In this document: positions 8,183 through 15,335 of the stretch, piece by piece | Position numbering within the stretch: the stretch's first letter is position 1 | Layout: each line of letters starts with the position of its first letter | Assembly (NCBI GenBank): GCA_038232055.1 | Contig: JBBSIN010000049.1 | Coordinates: 1 to 18,840, forward strand | Source: JBBSIN01 sp038232055 | GTDB lineage: Bacteria; Actinomycetota; Actinomycetes; JADGOV01 | DNA length: 18,840 bases | Reading direction: 5' to 3' | The notes under the pieces: generated by a model | Databases searched by the model: none | What the model was told of the DNA's origin: nothing | What the model saw: the letters and a program-made list of their open reading frames with translations, nothing else | Position numbers and translations under genes: made by a program

Positions 8183-10651
8183 TCAGCCGCGCAGCACCGC
8201 CCCGGTCCGCTCGGCCGCGACTCGCACTGCCCCGTCACGAACTGCCACGGCCTCCTCGGCGGTCAGTGTGCGGTCCGGCGCCCTCAGGCGCAGCGTGAAG
8301 GCAAGGGACTTCTTGCCGTCGCCGACCTGCGGCCCGCGGTAGACGTCGAAGAGCCGTAGCGACTCCACCAGGCGGCCACCGCCGGACAGCAGCGACGCCT
8401 CGACGCGGCCGGCCGGGACGTCGTCGTCGACAACGAGTGCGACGTCGACGGTGGCGACCGGGTAGGTGGATATCGGCGCCGCTGCCGCCAGCTCGGGTGC
8501 CAGCCGGAGCAGCGGCTCCAGGTCGAGCTCCATCGCGCAGGTCCGCTGCGGCAGTCGGAGCGTGTCGAGCACGCGCGGGTGCAGCTCGCCGGCGTGGCCG
8601 ACGACCCGCTCGCCGAGCACGACCTCGGCACACCGGCCGGGATGCCACGGGGCTTCCCCCCCGCGCCGTACGTCGAGCGGCACCGCCAGGACGCGGCCGA
8701 TCGTGCGGGCCGCCTCGACCGCGTCCGCCCAGACGGCCGGCCGGCCGGCGCCCCACCAGCCGCTCGGTTGGCGCTCGCCGGTGAGCACCGCGCCCAGGTG
8801 CAGCGGTTGCTCCGGTAAGGCGGCGTCGAGTGCGGCCAACACCTCGACCGGTGGTCGTACGCCGGCCGGCGGGCGTGGCGTCGGTCCGGTCGTCGGCTTG
8901 GCCAGGAAGACCGCCCCCGTCTCGAACAGGGCGAGGTCGGGGAAGCCGCGCGACACGTTGCGGGCGGTGGCGGAGAGCAGGCCCGGCAGCAGCGTCGTAC
9001 GGAGGAAGCGCTCGCCCTCGTCCAGGGGATTGGCCAGCTCGACGGCACGCCGCCGGAAGTCGTCCGCCGGGAGTCCCAGTGCGTCCCACTGCGCCGCGGC
9101 GAGGAACGGGGGGCTGGGCGACTCGACGTATCCGGCGCCGGCCATGGCGACGCCGAGCGCGCGAAGAAGCCGCTGCCGGGGGGTCAGGCCGCGGCCGGCC
9201 GGCGCGCGGGGCAGCACCGACGGCACGGTGTGGTAGCCCTCGAGCCGGATGACCTCGTCGGCGAGGTCGATCGGGCGCAGCAGGTCCGGACGCCAGGACG
9301 GCGGCGTGACGGGAAGATCGTCGTCGTCCCGACCGTTGGTGAGCCGGCAGCCCACGTCGGTGAGCCGGCGGCGTACGGTCGCCGCGTCGTAGGGTCGCCC
9401 GGCCACCCGGGCCGGAAGTCCTAACCCGATGCGGATCGTCGGGCGGTCCGGCCGGTTGTCGACGTCCGTGCTGCCCGGGTCGGGCTTGGCGCCACCGAGA
9501 CCGGTGAGCAGTCGGACGGCGACCTCCGCAGCGCGCGGTGCGAGCGCGTCGTCCACGCCTCGTTCGAACCGCTTGGACGCCTCCGTCGAGAGCTTGTGGC
9601 GCCGCGCCGTCCTGGCGACGACGGAGGGGTCGAAGTGGGCCGACTCGATCACCAGGTCGGTCGTGTCGTCACCGACCTCGGTCGGCCCGCCGCCCATCAC
9701 GCCGGCCAGCGCGACCGCCCACGACTCGTCGGCGATGACGAGGTCGTCGAGGTCGAGGGTGCGGTCCACGCCGTCGAGCGTGGTGAGGCGCTCTCCGGCG
9801 CGGGCGCGGCGTACGACGATGGCGCCCGAGAGCCGGTCGCGGTCGAAGGCGTGCAGCGGCTGCCCGAGGTCGAGCAGCACGTAGTTCGTCACGTCGACCG
9901 GCAGGGAGATCGGTCGCATGCCGGCGAGGAGCAGCCGCCGCCGCATCTCGACCGGTGTCCGGACAGCCCGGTCGAGCCCCGTGACGACCCGCGCGACGTA
10001 GCGGTCACAGCCGAGCGGGTCCTCGACCCGGACGTCGTACGCCGCGCCGTCGACCGACGCCACGGGCACGTCGGCCGGGTCCCGGAACTCGACCCCGAAT
10101 GCGAGCGCCGCCTCCCTGGCCAGACCGCGCAACGACCAGGCGTACCCGCGGTCGGGGGTAACGGCGATGTCGAGCACGTCGTCGCGCAGGCGGAGCGCCT
10201 CGACGGCATCGGCGCCGACCGGCAGGGTGTCGTCGAGGACGAGGATGCCGGTGTGGTCATCACCTAGGCCGAGCTCCCGGGCAGAGCAGATCATGCCGTC
10301 GGAGAGGCGGCCGTAGGTGCGTCGGGAGCCGATCTGGAAGCCGCCAGGCCGCGTCGCCCCCGGCAGGGCGACCGGCACCCGGTCGCCGGTGGCGAAGTTC
10401 GTCGCACCGCAGACGATGCCCCGGGGCGAGGGCTCCCCCACCTCGACCGAGCAGTAACGGATTGGCTTCGCGAACTCGGTCAGCTCCTCGACGTCGAGCA
10501 CCTCGCCGACGACGAGGCCGTTCGCATCGGCGGCCACGGCGACGACGTGTTCCACCTCGAACCCGGCGCGCACCAGAGCGGCCGCCACGTCGGCCCCGGG
10601 TACGTCGGGCAGGTCCGCGTGGTCGCGAAGCCAGGAGACCGGCGCTCGCAT
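8183..10651 (-). CDS. pheT: Phenylalanyl-tRNA synthetase beta subunit
   Basis: The non-catalytic but tRNA-recognising and editing subunit of the alpha2beta2 enzyme. The 822 aa match a full-length bacterial PheT. It begins MRAPVSWLRD, followed by an EMAP-like tRNA-binding domain (about 40-150, VVGEVLDVE and GATNFATGDRVPVALPGA). B3/B4 editing and B5 domains occupy the middle, and the C-terminal FDX-ACB anticodon-binding domain starts around ISTYPVATVDVALVVDDDVP. The ATG at 10649-10651 shares its A with the pheS stop (TGATG). GAGG stands about 7 nt upstream. The open frame continues to 11404 with meaningless sequence antisense-free of family similarity, so that extension is not real. Confidence 0.97.
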   Translation of the reverse strand: MRAPVSWLRDHADLPDVPGADVAAALVRAGFEVEHVVAVAADANGLVVGEVLDVEELTEFAKPIRYCSVEVGEPSPRGIVCGATNFATGDRVPVALPGATRPGGFQIGSRRTYGRLSDGMICSARELGLGDDHTGILVLDDTLPVGADAVEALRLRDDVLDIAVTPDRGYAWSLRGLAREAALAFGVEFRDPADVPVASVDGAAYDVRVEDPLGCDRYVARVVTGLDRAVRTPVEMRRRLLLAGMRPISLPVDVTNYVLLDLGQPLHAFDRDRLSGAIVVRRARAGERLTTLDGVDRTLDLDDLVIADESWAVALAGVMGGGPTEVGDDTTDLVIESAHFDPSVVARTARRHKLSTEASKRFERGVDDALAPRAAEVAVRLLTGLGGAKPDPGSTDVDNRPDRPTIRIGLGLPARVAGRPYDAATVRRRLTDVGCRLTNGRDDDDLPVTPPSWRPDLLRPIDLADEVIRLEGYHTVPSVLPRAPAGRGLTPRQRLLRALGVAMAGAGYVESPSPPFLAAAQWDALGLPADDFRRRAVELANPLDEGERFLRTTLLPGLLSATARNVSRGFPDLALFETGAVFLAKPTTGPTPRPPAGVRPPVEVLAALDAALPEQPLHLGAVLTGERQPSGWWGAGRPAVWADAVEAARTIGRVLAVPLDVRRGGEAPWHPGRCAEVVLGERVVGHAGELHPRVLDTLRLPQRTCAMELDLEPLLRLAPELAAAAPISTYPVATVDVALVVDDDVPAGRVEASLLSGGGRLVESLRLFDVYRGPQVGDGKKSLAFTLRLRAPDRTLTAEEAVAVRDGAVRVAAERTGAVLRG

Positions 10652-11745
10652 CAGCCGACCTCGCCGAGCGCGGTGGCGACCCGCACGTCGCCCTCGACGA
10701 GGTCGCGCATGTCGGCGAGATTGTGTCGCACCATCAGGGTCCGCTCCAGACCCATGCCGAACGCGAATCCGGAGTACCGCTCCGGGTCGACGCCGCACGA
10801 GGCGAGGACAACCGGATGCACCATGCCGCACCCACCCCACTCGACCCAGCCGGAACCCTGACAGGTCCGGCAGCCCGGATCGGCGCCGTCGCAGATCCAG
10901 CAGCTGAGGTCGGGTTCGGCGCTCGGCTCGGTGAACGGGAAGTACGCGGGGCGCAGCCGGGTGCGCACGGACGGCCCGAACATCGCGTGCGCGAACGCGT
11001 CCAGCGTGCCCTTGAGGTGCGCCATGGTGAGGCCCTCGTCGACCGCCAACCCCTCCACCTGGCTGAAGACCGGAGTGTGGGTGGCGTCGAGCTCGTCGGT
11101 GCGGTAGGTGCGGCCCGGGCAGACGACGTACGTCGGGACACCGCGCTCGATCAGCGCTCGAACCTGCACCGGCGAGGTGTGCGTACGCAGCACCAGCCCC
11201 GAGTCGGGAGGGGCGACGAAGAACGTGTCCTGCATGGTGCGCGCCGGATGGTCGGGCAGGAAGTTCAGGGCGTCGAAGTTGTGCCACTCCGTCTCGACCT
11301 CGGGACCCTCCGCCACCTCGTAGCCCATCGCCACGAAGACCTCGGCCACCCGCTCCTGGATGGTGGTGAGCGGGTGCCGGGCGCCGCGCGGCAGCCGGTC
11401 CCACGGCAGCGTGACGTCGACGGTCTCCTCCAGCAGGGCGCGAGCGTCGCGCTGGGCCTCGAGCTCCACCCGGCGTGCGTCGTACGCCGCCGCGAGTGCG
11501 GAGAGGACGAGGTTGACTCGCCGCCCCGCGTCGGCGCGGGCCTGCGGTGGCAGCGCTCCGATCTCGCGACGAGCCAGTGCGACCGGCGAACGGTGGCCCC
11601 GGGCGGCGATCTCCGCATCGTGCAGCGCGTCGAGGTCGGCGGCGGCCGCGAAAGCCGCCGACCCGTCGGCCAGCGCCCGCTCCAGCTCGTCGGGCCGAAG
11701 CATCGCCACCTCCACCGGGTCGAAGCTGCTGTTCGGGGCCGACAT
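10651..11745 (-). CDS. pheS: Phenylalanyl-tRNA synthetase alpha subunit
   Basis: Catalytic class II subunit, 364 aa. It has an N-terminal coiled-coil region (about 15-110) for tRNA binding, then motif 2 around CPGRTYRTDELDATHTPVF, and motif 3 GFAFGMGLERTLMVRH near the C-terminus. EPSAEPDLSCWICDGADPGC is the usual insertion, with extra cysteines. The ATG at 11743-11745 gives the normal N-terminus. There is no convincing ribosome site before it, but a TAGACT lies 7 nt upstream, which would suit a leaderless transcript. An ATG at 11703 (MLRPDELERAL) is a weaker alternative. One base overlaps pheT. Confidence 0.96.
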   Translation of the reverse strand: MSAPNSSFDPVEVAMLRPDELERALADGSAAFAAAADLDALHDAEIAARGHRSPVALARREIGALPPQARADAGRRVNLVLSALAAAYDARRVELEAQRDARALLEETVDVTLPWDRLPRGARHPLTTIQERVAEVFVAMGYEVAEGPEVETEWHNFDALNFLPDHPARTMQDTFFVAPPDSGLVLRTHTSPVQVRALIERGVPTYVVCPGRTYRTDELDATHTPVFSQVEGLAVDEGLTMAHLKGTLDAFAHAMFGPSVRTRLRPAYFPFTEPSAEPDLSCWICDGADPGCRTCQGSGWVEWGGCGMVHPVVLASCGVDPERYSGFAFGMGLERTLMVRHNLADMRDLVEGDVRVATALGEVG

Positions 11746-11752
11746 CCGTCGG

Positions 11753-11758
11753 AGTCTA
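11753..11758 (-). promoter_or_regulatory. Possible -10 element for leaderless pheS transcript
   Basis: TAGACT on the minus strand lies exactly 7 nt before the pheS ATG, the spacing at which transcription would begin on the start codon. Leaderless mRNAs are common in actinobacteria, and this gene lacks a ribosome site. No good -35 hexamer is visible 16-18 nt upstream, so the evidence is thin. Confidence 0.35.
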
Positions 11759-11782
11759 GGCGGCCGCAGGAAGCCGCCGAGG

Positions 11783-12874
11783 TCACCGGGCGGCGAAGGA
11801 CGGGGTGCCCGCGGGCAGCGTGAAGCGGAAGAGCGCGCCGCCGCCGGGAGCAGTCGTCGCCTCGATCGAGCCGCCGTGCGCCTCGACCAGGCCCTTCGTG
11901 ATGTAGAGCCCGAGTCCCGTTCCGCCGCGGCGGCCGCCGCGCCAGAACTTCGTGAACAGCCGGGGGGCCACCTCGGGGGCGACGCCTGATCCGGCGTCGG
12001 CGACGCCGACCAGTACACCGTCGCCGTGCGGTTCCACCGTCACGACCACCTGACCGGCGCCGTGCCGGATGGCGTTCTCGACGAGGTTGCCGAGCACCTG
12101 GTCGAGCTTGTCGGGGTCGGCCCAGATCTCCGGCAGCGCCTCCTCGACCCGCACGGTGAAGCGCTCGGCGAGCTGCCCGGCGACGGTCTGTCCCGTGATC
12201 GCCTTGTGGACGCGCGCCGGCACGTCGACGACCTGCCGGCGCAGCTCGAGCCGGCCCGACTCCACCCGCGACACGTCGAGCAGCTCGGTGATCAGGCGGG
12301 TGACCCGGTCGGCGTCGGCGTTGACCGTCTCCAGCATGAGCTTCTTCTGATCCTCGGTGAAGCGTTCCCACTTGGCGAGCAGCGTCGCCGTGAAGCCCTT
12401 GACGCTGGTCAGCGGCGAGCGCAGCTCGTGCGCCACCGTCGAGACGAGATCGGCGCGGCTACGCTCCTGACGCCGACGCGCTGCCGTGTCACGGAAGGCA
12501 ACGGCAAGACGGACGAGCGGCCCGCCTGGCGACTCGCGGACGTATCGCGCGGTGACGAGGAGATCGCGCGGCTCACCGTCCGGGCCGCGCCCGAGCGTGA
12601 GCTGGCGCTCTGGCTGCCCAGTGCGGGTGGCGAGCCCGGCGTACGGCGTCGTGCACTCCCACCAGTCGCGCCCCGCCTGGTCGGTGAGAGTAAGGATCTC
12701 GCGGAAGTCGCGTCCCAGCACCTCGTCGGCTGTGCGCCCGAGCAACCGCTGACCGGCCGGGTTGAGCACGATCACCCGGCCGGCATCGTCGGCGATGAGG
12801 AGGCCGTCCGGCAGGTCGTCGTAGGCTGATTTCTCCGGAGCCCGAAACGGGGCAGGGCCGTGGGAACCGCCCAT
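11783..12874 (-). CDS. Soluble PAS-domain sensor histidine kinase
   Basis: The 363-aa cytoplasmic kinase has no hydrophobic segment, so it has no membrane anchor. Its PAS domain (about 18-130) contains LPDGLLIADDAGRVIVLNPA. The HisKA H-box VAHELRSPLTSVKGF has phospho-acceptor His149. The HATPase domain has the N-box NLVENAIRH (Asn267), the G1 box DAGSGV (293-298) and the G2 box GGTGLGL (317-323). All catalytic motifs are intact. The start is the ATG at 12872-12874, with GGAGG about 5 nt upstream. It lies 39 nt after the methyltransferase gene and 37 nt before pheS, and no response regulator is adjacent. From memory, Streptomyces also keeps a kinase gene between the methyltransferase and pheS genes. 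The signal sensed is unknown. Confidence 0.95.
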   Translation of the reverse strand: MGGSHGPAPFRAPEKSAYDDLPDGLLIADDAGRVIVLNPAGQRLLGRTADEVLGRDFREILTLTDQAGRDWWECTTPYAGLATRTGQPERQLTLGRGPDGEPRDLLVTARYVRESPGGPLVRLAVAFRDTAARRRQERSRADLVSTVAHELRSPLTSVKGFTATLLAKWERFTEDQKKLMLETVNADADRVTRLITELLDVSRVESGRLELRRQVVDVPARVHKAITGQTVAGQLAERFTVRVEEALPEIWADPDKLDQVLGNLVENAIRHGAGQVVVTVEPHGDGVLVGVADAGSGVAPEVAPRLFTKFWRGGRRGGTGLGLYITKGLVEAHGGSIEATTAPGGGALFRFTLPAGTPSFAAR

Positions 12875-12913
12875 AAGCCCTCCAGTCCCCGGCGACCCGG
12901 TGATCGTCGTAGC

Positions 12914-13798
12914 CTAACCTCCGGATCCGGTCCAGCGGCACCCGCCGTCTCGTCGTTGTGCTCGCGCCGACGTGTAGAGACAGACGGCGGCGGCCGTGGC
13001 CAAATTGAGGCTCTCGGCCCGGCCGTGAATCGGGATCCGTACCGCGGCGTCCGCAAGCCGGCGTACCTCCTCGGGAAGACCCCACGCCTCGTTGCCGAAG
13101 AGCCACGCCGTCGGCCCGCCGAGCTCGCCGGCATCGGTCAGCGTGTCGATGTCGTCCTGGGCCGCGCTGTCGGCCGCAAGCACCCGCAGGCCGGCGGCAC
13201 GCAGCTCCTCGACCGCGGCGCCGACCGGCGTGCCGACCGTGAAAGGCAGATGAAACAGGCTGCCGGCCGAGGCCCGGACGCACTTCCCGTTGTAGGGGTC
13301 GACGGACCCGTCGGAGAAGACGACGGCGTCGGCGCCGGCGGCGTCGGCGGTGCGCAGGATCGTGCCGGCGTTGCCGGGGTCGCGTACGTCGACGAGAACG
13401 GGGACGAGGCATCCGCCGAGCGCGGACACGTTCTCGAGCGGTACGTGGAGGAAGGGCGCCACGCCGAGCATGCCCTGCGGCGTGACGGTCTGCGCCATCG
13501 CTGCCATGACCTCGCCGCTGACCAGCTGCACGGTCACCCCAAACTCCCGCGCCAGGGAGATCAGGTCGTCGTGCCGGCGGACCGCTTCGTCAGTCGCGTA
13601 CAGGGCCGTCAGGCCGCCGAGCTCGTCCCGTACGCCGGATGGCTGCCGAATACCGAGGGCCTCCCGGACGCCCTGCGGTCCCTCGACGAGAAACGCGCGG
13701 TCGGCCGAACGGAAGGATCGTTTGACGAGACGACGGACGGCCGTGACGGACCGCGCCTTGGGGTTGGTGAGCAGGCGCGGCGAGGCGGACGTGCTCAG
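12914..13798 (-). CDS. TrmH/SpoU-family RNA 2'-O-methyltransferase
   Basis: SAM-dependent ribose methyltransferase of the SPOUT class, probably acting on 23S rRNA; the target nucleotide is not predictable. It has an N-terminal substrate-binding domain (FLVEGPQGVREAL) and then the three SPOUT motifs: DPGNAGTILRTADAAG, LFGNEAWGLP and the knot segment IPIHGRAESLNLATAAA. The family's usual N-terminus lies just after the rplT stop, but no in-frame ATG, GTG or TTG is present there. The only near-cognate codon in the right place is CTG at 13796-13798, overlapping the rplT TGA as CTGA, which would give 294 aa. The frame is open back to 14188, but that would bury the whole of rplT. The product is confident; the start is tentative. 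Confidence 0.9.
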   Translation of the reverse strand: MSTSASPRLLTNPKARSVTAVRRLVKRSFRSADRAFLVEGPQGVREALGIRQPSGVRDELGGLTALYATDEAVRRHDDLISLAREFGVTVQLVSGEVMAAMAQTVTPQGMLGVAPFLHVPLENVSALGGCLVPVLVDVRDPGNAGTILRTADAAGADAVVFSDGSVDPYNGKCVRASAGSLFHLPFTVGTPVGAAVEELRAAGLRVLAADSAAQDDIDTLTDAGELGGPTAWLFGNEAWGLPEEVRRLADAAVRIPIHGRAESLNLATAAAVCLYTSARAQRRDGGCRWTGSGG

Positions 13799-14169
13799 GC
13801 GGCGCCGCGCTCGGCCGGCAGGGCCGCCCTGGCCACCTCGACGAGAGCACGAAACGCCGGTGCGTCGGTCACGGCCAGGTCCGCGAGCATCTTGCGGTCG
13901 ACCTCCACGCCGGCGGCCTTGAGTCCCTGGACGAACCGGTTGTAGGTCATGCCCTGCGCCCGCGCGGCGGCGTTGATCCGCTGGATCCAGAGGCTGCGAA
14001 ACTCGCCCTTGCGGACCTTGCGGTCGCGGAACGCGTAGGTCAGCGAGTGCGTGACCTGCTCTTTCGCCTTGCGGTAGAGCCGCGACCGCTGCCCGCGGTA
14101 GCCGCTCGCCCGTTCGAGGGTCGACCGGCGCTTCTTGTGGGCGTTGACCGCCCGCTTGACGCGTGCCAC
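13795..14169 (-). CDS. rplT: 50S ribosomal protein L20
   Basis: 23S rRNA-binding assembly protein, 124 aa, with the family N-terminus MARVKRAVNAHKKRR and the long basic helix YRGQRSRLYRKAKEQV. The C-terminal domain includes FRSLWIQRINAAARAQGMTYNRFV. The start is GTG at 14167-14169, with AAGGAG 7 nt upstream. L20 is the classic autogenous repressor of rpmI-rplT in E. coli and of infC-rpmI-rplT in Bacillus. Whether it acts here is not shown, but it lies in the same gene set. Its stop overlaps the methyltransferase reading frame. Confidence 0.98.
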   Translation of the reverse strand: MARVKRAVNAHKKRRSTLERASGYRGQRSRLYRKAKEQVTHSLTYAFRDRKVRKGEFRSLWIQRINAAARAQGMTYNRFVQGLKAAGVEVDRKMLADLAVTDAPAFRALVEVARAALPAERGAA

Positions 14170-14210
14170 GGAAGGGCTCCTTGCTCATGTCTCGCTGGGA
14201 TGTCGGAGCG

Positions 14211-14224
14211 GGGCCGGAAGGCCC
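14211..14224. repeat. Small hairpin between rpmI and rplT
   Basis: A perfect 5-bp stem GGGCC/GGCCC with a 4-nt loop lies in the 66-nt gap between the genes. Weaker flanking GC pairing extends it on the minus strand. No T-tract follows, so it is not a terminator. It lies about 30 nt before the rplT ribosome site and could be an mRNA structure; its function is unknown. Confidence 0.4.
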
Positions 14225-14235
14225 GCCCCGGGGAA

Positions 14236-14430
14236 CTATCGGCCAAGCAGCTTCTTGACCCGCTTGGTGTCGGCGGAGGAGACCTCGATCTCACGCCAGA
14301 GCCGTCGGGTCAGCGTGGAGGGCTTGTGCTCGAGCAGATGCCTGCGGCCGGCTTGCCGACGCAGGATCTTGCCGCTTCCGGTCACCCGAAAGCGCTTGCT
14401 CGCACCGCTGTGTGACTTGGTCTTGGGCAT
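14236..14430 (-). CDS. rpmI: 50S ribosomal protein L35
   Basis: Small basic large-subunit protein, 64 aa, the normal length. It begins MPKTKSHSGASKRFRVTGSG and contains RRHLLEHKPSTLTRRL, both diagnostic of L35. The ATG is at 14428-14430 with GGAAAG about 10 nt upstream. The frame is open further upstream to 14523, but that part overlaps infC and is not L35-like. The gene lies 31 nt after infC and 66 nt before rplT, the standard IF3-L35-L20 operon order. Confidence 0.98.
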   Translation of the reverse strand: MPKTKSHSGASKRFRVTGSGKILRRQAGRRHLLEHKPSTLTRRLWREIEVSSADTKRVKKLLGR

Positions 14431-14461
14431 CGTCGTACTGCTTTCCGTCTCGTGCTCGCGG

Positions 14462-15073
14462 TCAGGCGAGCTGTTCGGTCCTGGCCGGCTCGGCCTCGAC
14501 AAGCTGACCCTCGGCCGGTGCACCCTGCCGGTGCTGTTGGCGCGACCGCGCCTCAGCCTTGACGGTACGGTGCGGAGCCATGACCATGATCATGTTTCGG
14601 CCGTCCTGCTTGGGCGCCGCCTCGACGTAGCCGAGCTCCTGCACGTCCTCGGCGAGTCGCTGCAGGAGCCGGAACCCGAGCTCGGGACGGGACTGCTCCC
14701 GACCGCGGAACATGATGGTGATCTTGACCTTGTCGCCCGCCTTGAGGAACCGTACGACGTGACCCTTCTTGGTCTCGTAGTCGTGCGGGTCGATCTTCGG
14801 CCGGAGCTTCATCTCCTTGATGACCGTGTGCACCTGGTTGCGCCGCGCCTCACGCGCCTTCTGGGCGTTCTCGTACTTCCACTTGCCGTAGTCCATGAGC
14901 TTGCAGACCGGTGGGCGGGCGGTGGGGGCCACCTCGACGAGGTCGAGATCAGACTCCTGGGCCAGCCGCAGCGCATCGCCGATCGCGACGATGCCGACCT
15001 GCTCTCCGCCTGGACCCACAAGGCGTACCTCGGGGACGCGGATCCGGTCGTTGATACGGGGTTCGACGCGAAT
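14462..15073 (-). CDS. infC: Translation initiation factor IF-3 (ATT start)
   Basis: Binds the 30S subunit, blocks premature 50S joining and proofreads the start codon. The 203-aa product has EPRINDRIRVPEVRLVG at the N-terminus, the linker signature KLMDYGKWKYE, and a C-terminal domain with KVKITIMFRGRE. I place the start at ATT (15071-15073) because it gives the exact family N-terminus. AAGGTGG (15078-15084) stands 4 nt upstream, and no ATG or GTG fits. The in-frame GTG at 15019 would delete the conserved RINDRIR segment. An AUU start is the known basis of IF3 self-limitation in E. coli, since IF3 discriminates against it. The C-terminal 20-25 residues are a charged extension. Confidence 0.95.
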   Translation of the reverse strand: MRVEPRINDRIRVPEVRLVGPGGEQVGIVAIGDALRLAQESDLDLVEVAPTARPPVCKLMDYGKWKYENAQKAREARRNQVHTVIKEMKLRPKIDPHDYETKKGHVVRFLKAGDKVKITIMFRGREQSRPELGFRLLQRLAEDVQELGYVEAAPKQDGRNMIMVMAPHRTVKAEARSRQQHRQGAPAEGQLVEAEPARTEQLA

Positions 15074-15077
15074 GGGG

Positions 15078-15084
15078 CCACCTT
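15078..15084 (-). promoter_or_regulatory. Ribosome binding site for infC ATT start
   Basis: AAGGTGG on the minus strand ends 4 nt before the ATT codon. It matches the anti-Shine-Dalgarno at six of seven positions against AAGGAGG and decides the start, since no other candidate N-terminal codon has a comparable site. Confidence 0.7.
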
Positions 15085-15154
15085 GGGCGGTCAGACCGTG
15101 GCACGGTCACGGCGGTGCTTGCTTCTCGGCGACCGGTGCGCGGCGCGGGCACGG

Positions 15155-15178
15155 AAAAGCCCCGCGATGTCGCGGGGC
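15155..15178 (-). terminator. Attenuator-type terminator in the infC leader
   Basis: On the minus strand a perfect 8-bp stem GCCCCGCG / CGCGGGGC with a 4-nt ACAT loop is followed at once by TTTT. This is a rho-independent terminator form. It lies about 80 nt upstream of the infC start and after the sseB stop, so it should either end the upstream transcript or attenuate infC by read-through. The opposite strand has no T-run, so its direction is clear. Confidence 0.75.
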
Positions 15179-15313
15179 CCTATCGAACGACGGCGCCCGC
15201 CAACTCGGCGATGCCGCCGACCGAACCCGCCGACTCGAGGCCGACCGGGTGGGAGCGGACTCCGCTTGTGACCGTCTCGTCGTCAAGACGCCGACACGGG
15301 TGGTCGCGCGGCA

Positions 15314-15319
15314 AGCCTA
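15314..15319 (-). promoter_or_regulatory. Possible -10 for the infC operon
   Basis: TAGGCT on the minus strand lies just after the sseB stop and would start a leader of about 235 nt that includes the hairpin. No good -35 lies at 16-18 nt; the best match, CTGACC, is at 14 nt. It is weak evidence. Confidence 0.3.
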
Positions 15320-15335
15320 GCACCGGTCGGTCGGG

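Larger units (their letters stand above)
15074..15335 (-). other. infC 5' leader / intergenic region
   Basis: This 262-nt gene-free stretch lies between sseB and infC. It contains the terminator-like hairpin, the infC ribosome site and a possible -10 near its upstream end. The remainder is GC-rich (including GGCGGGTTCGGTCGGCGGCA-like text), and alternative pairing with the terminator arm is possible but was not computed. A leader this long in an otherwise tightly packed region suggests regulation of the IF3-L35-L20 operon. Confidence 0.6.

Noticed and set aside
10652..11404. Upstream in-frame extension of pheT to about 1073 codons
   Set aside because: The added part lies over pheS, has no family similarity, and PheT length and N-terminus are normal from 10651.
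13799..14188. ATG at 14188 as start of the methyltransferase, fusing it to text over rplT
   Set aside because: It would cover the whole of rplT in another frame and gives a low-complexity Arg/Gly-rich sequence with no domain.
15019..15019. GTG at 15019 as infC start
   Set aside because: It would remove the conserved RINDRIRVPEVRL segment, and the ATT with its ribosome site explains the full protein.
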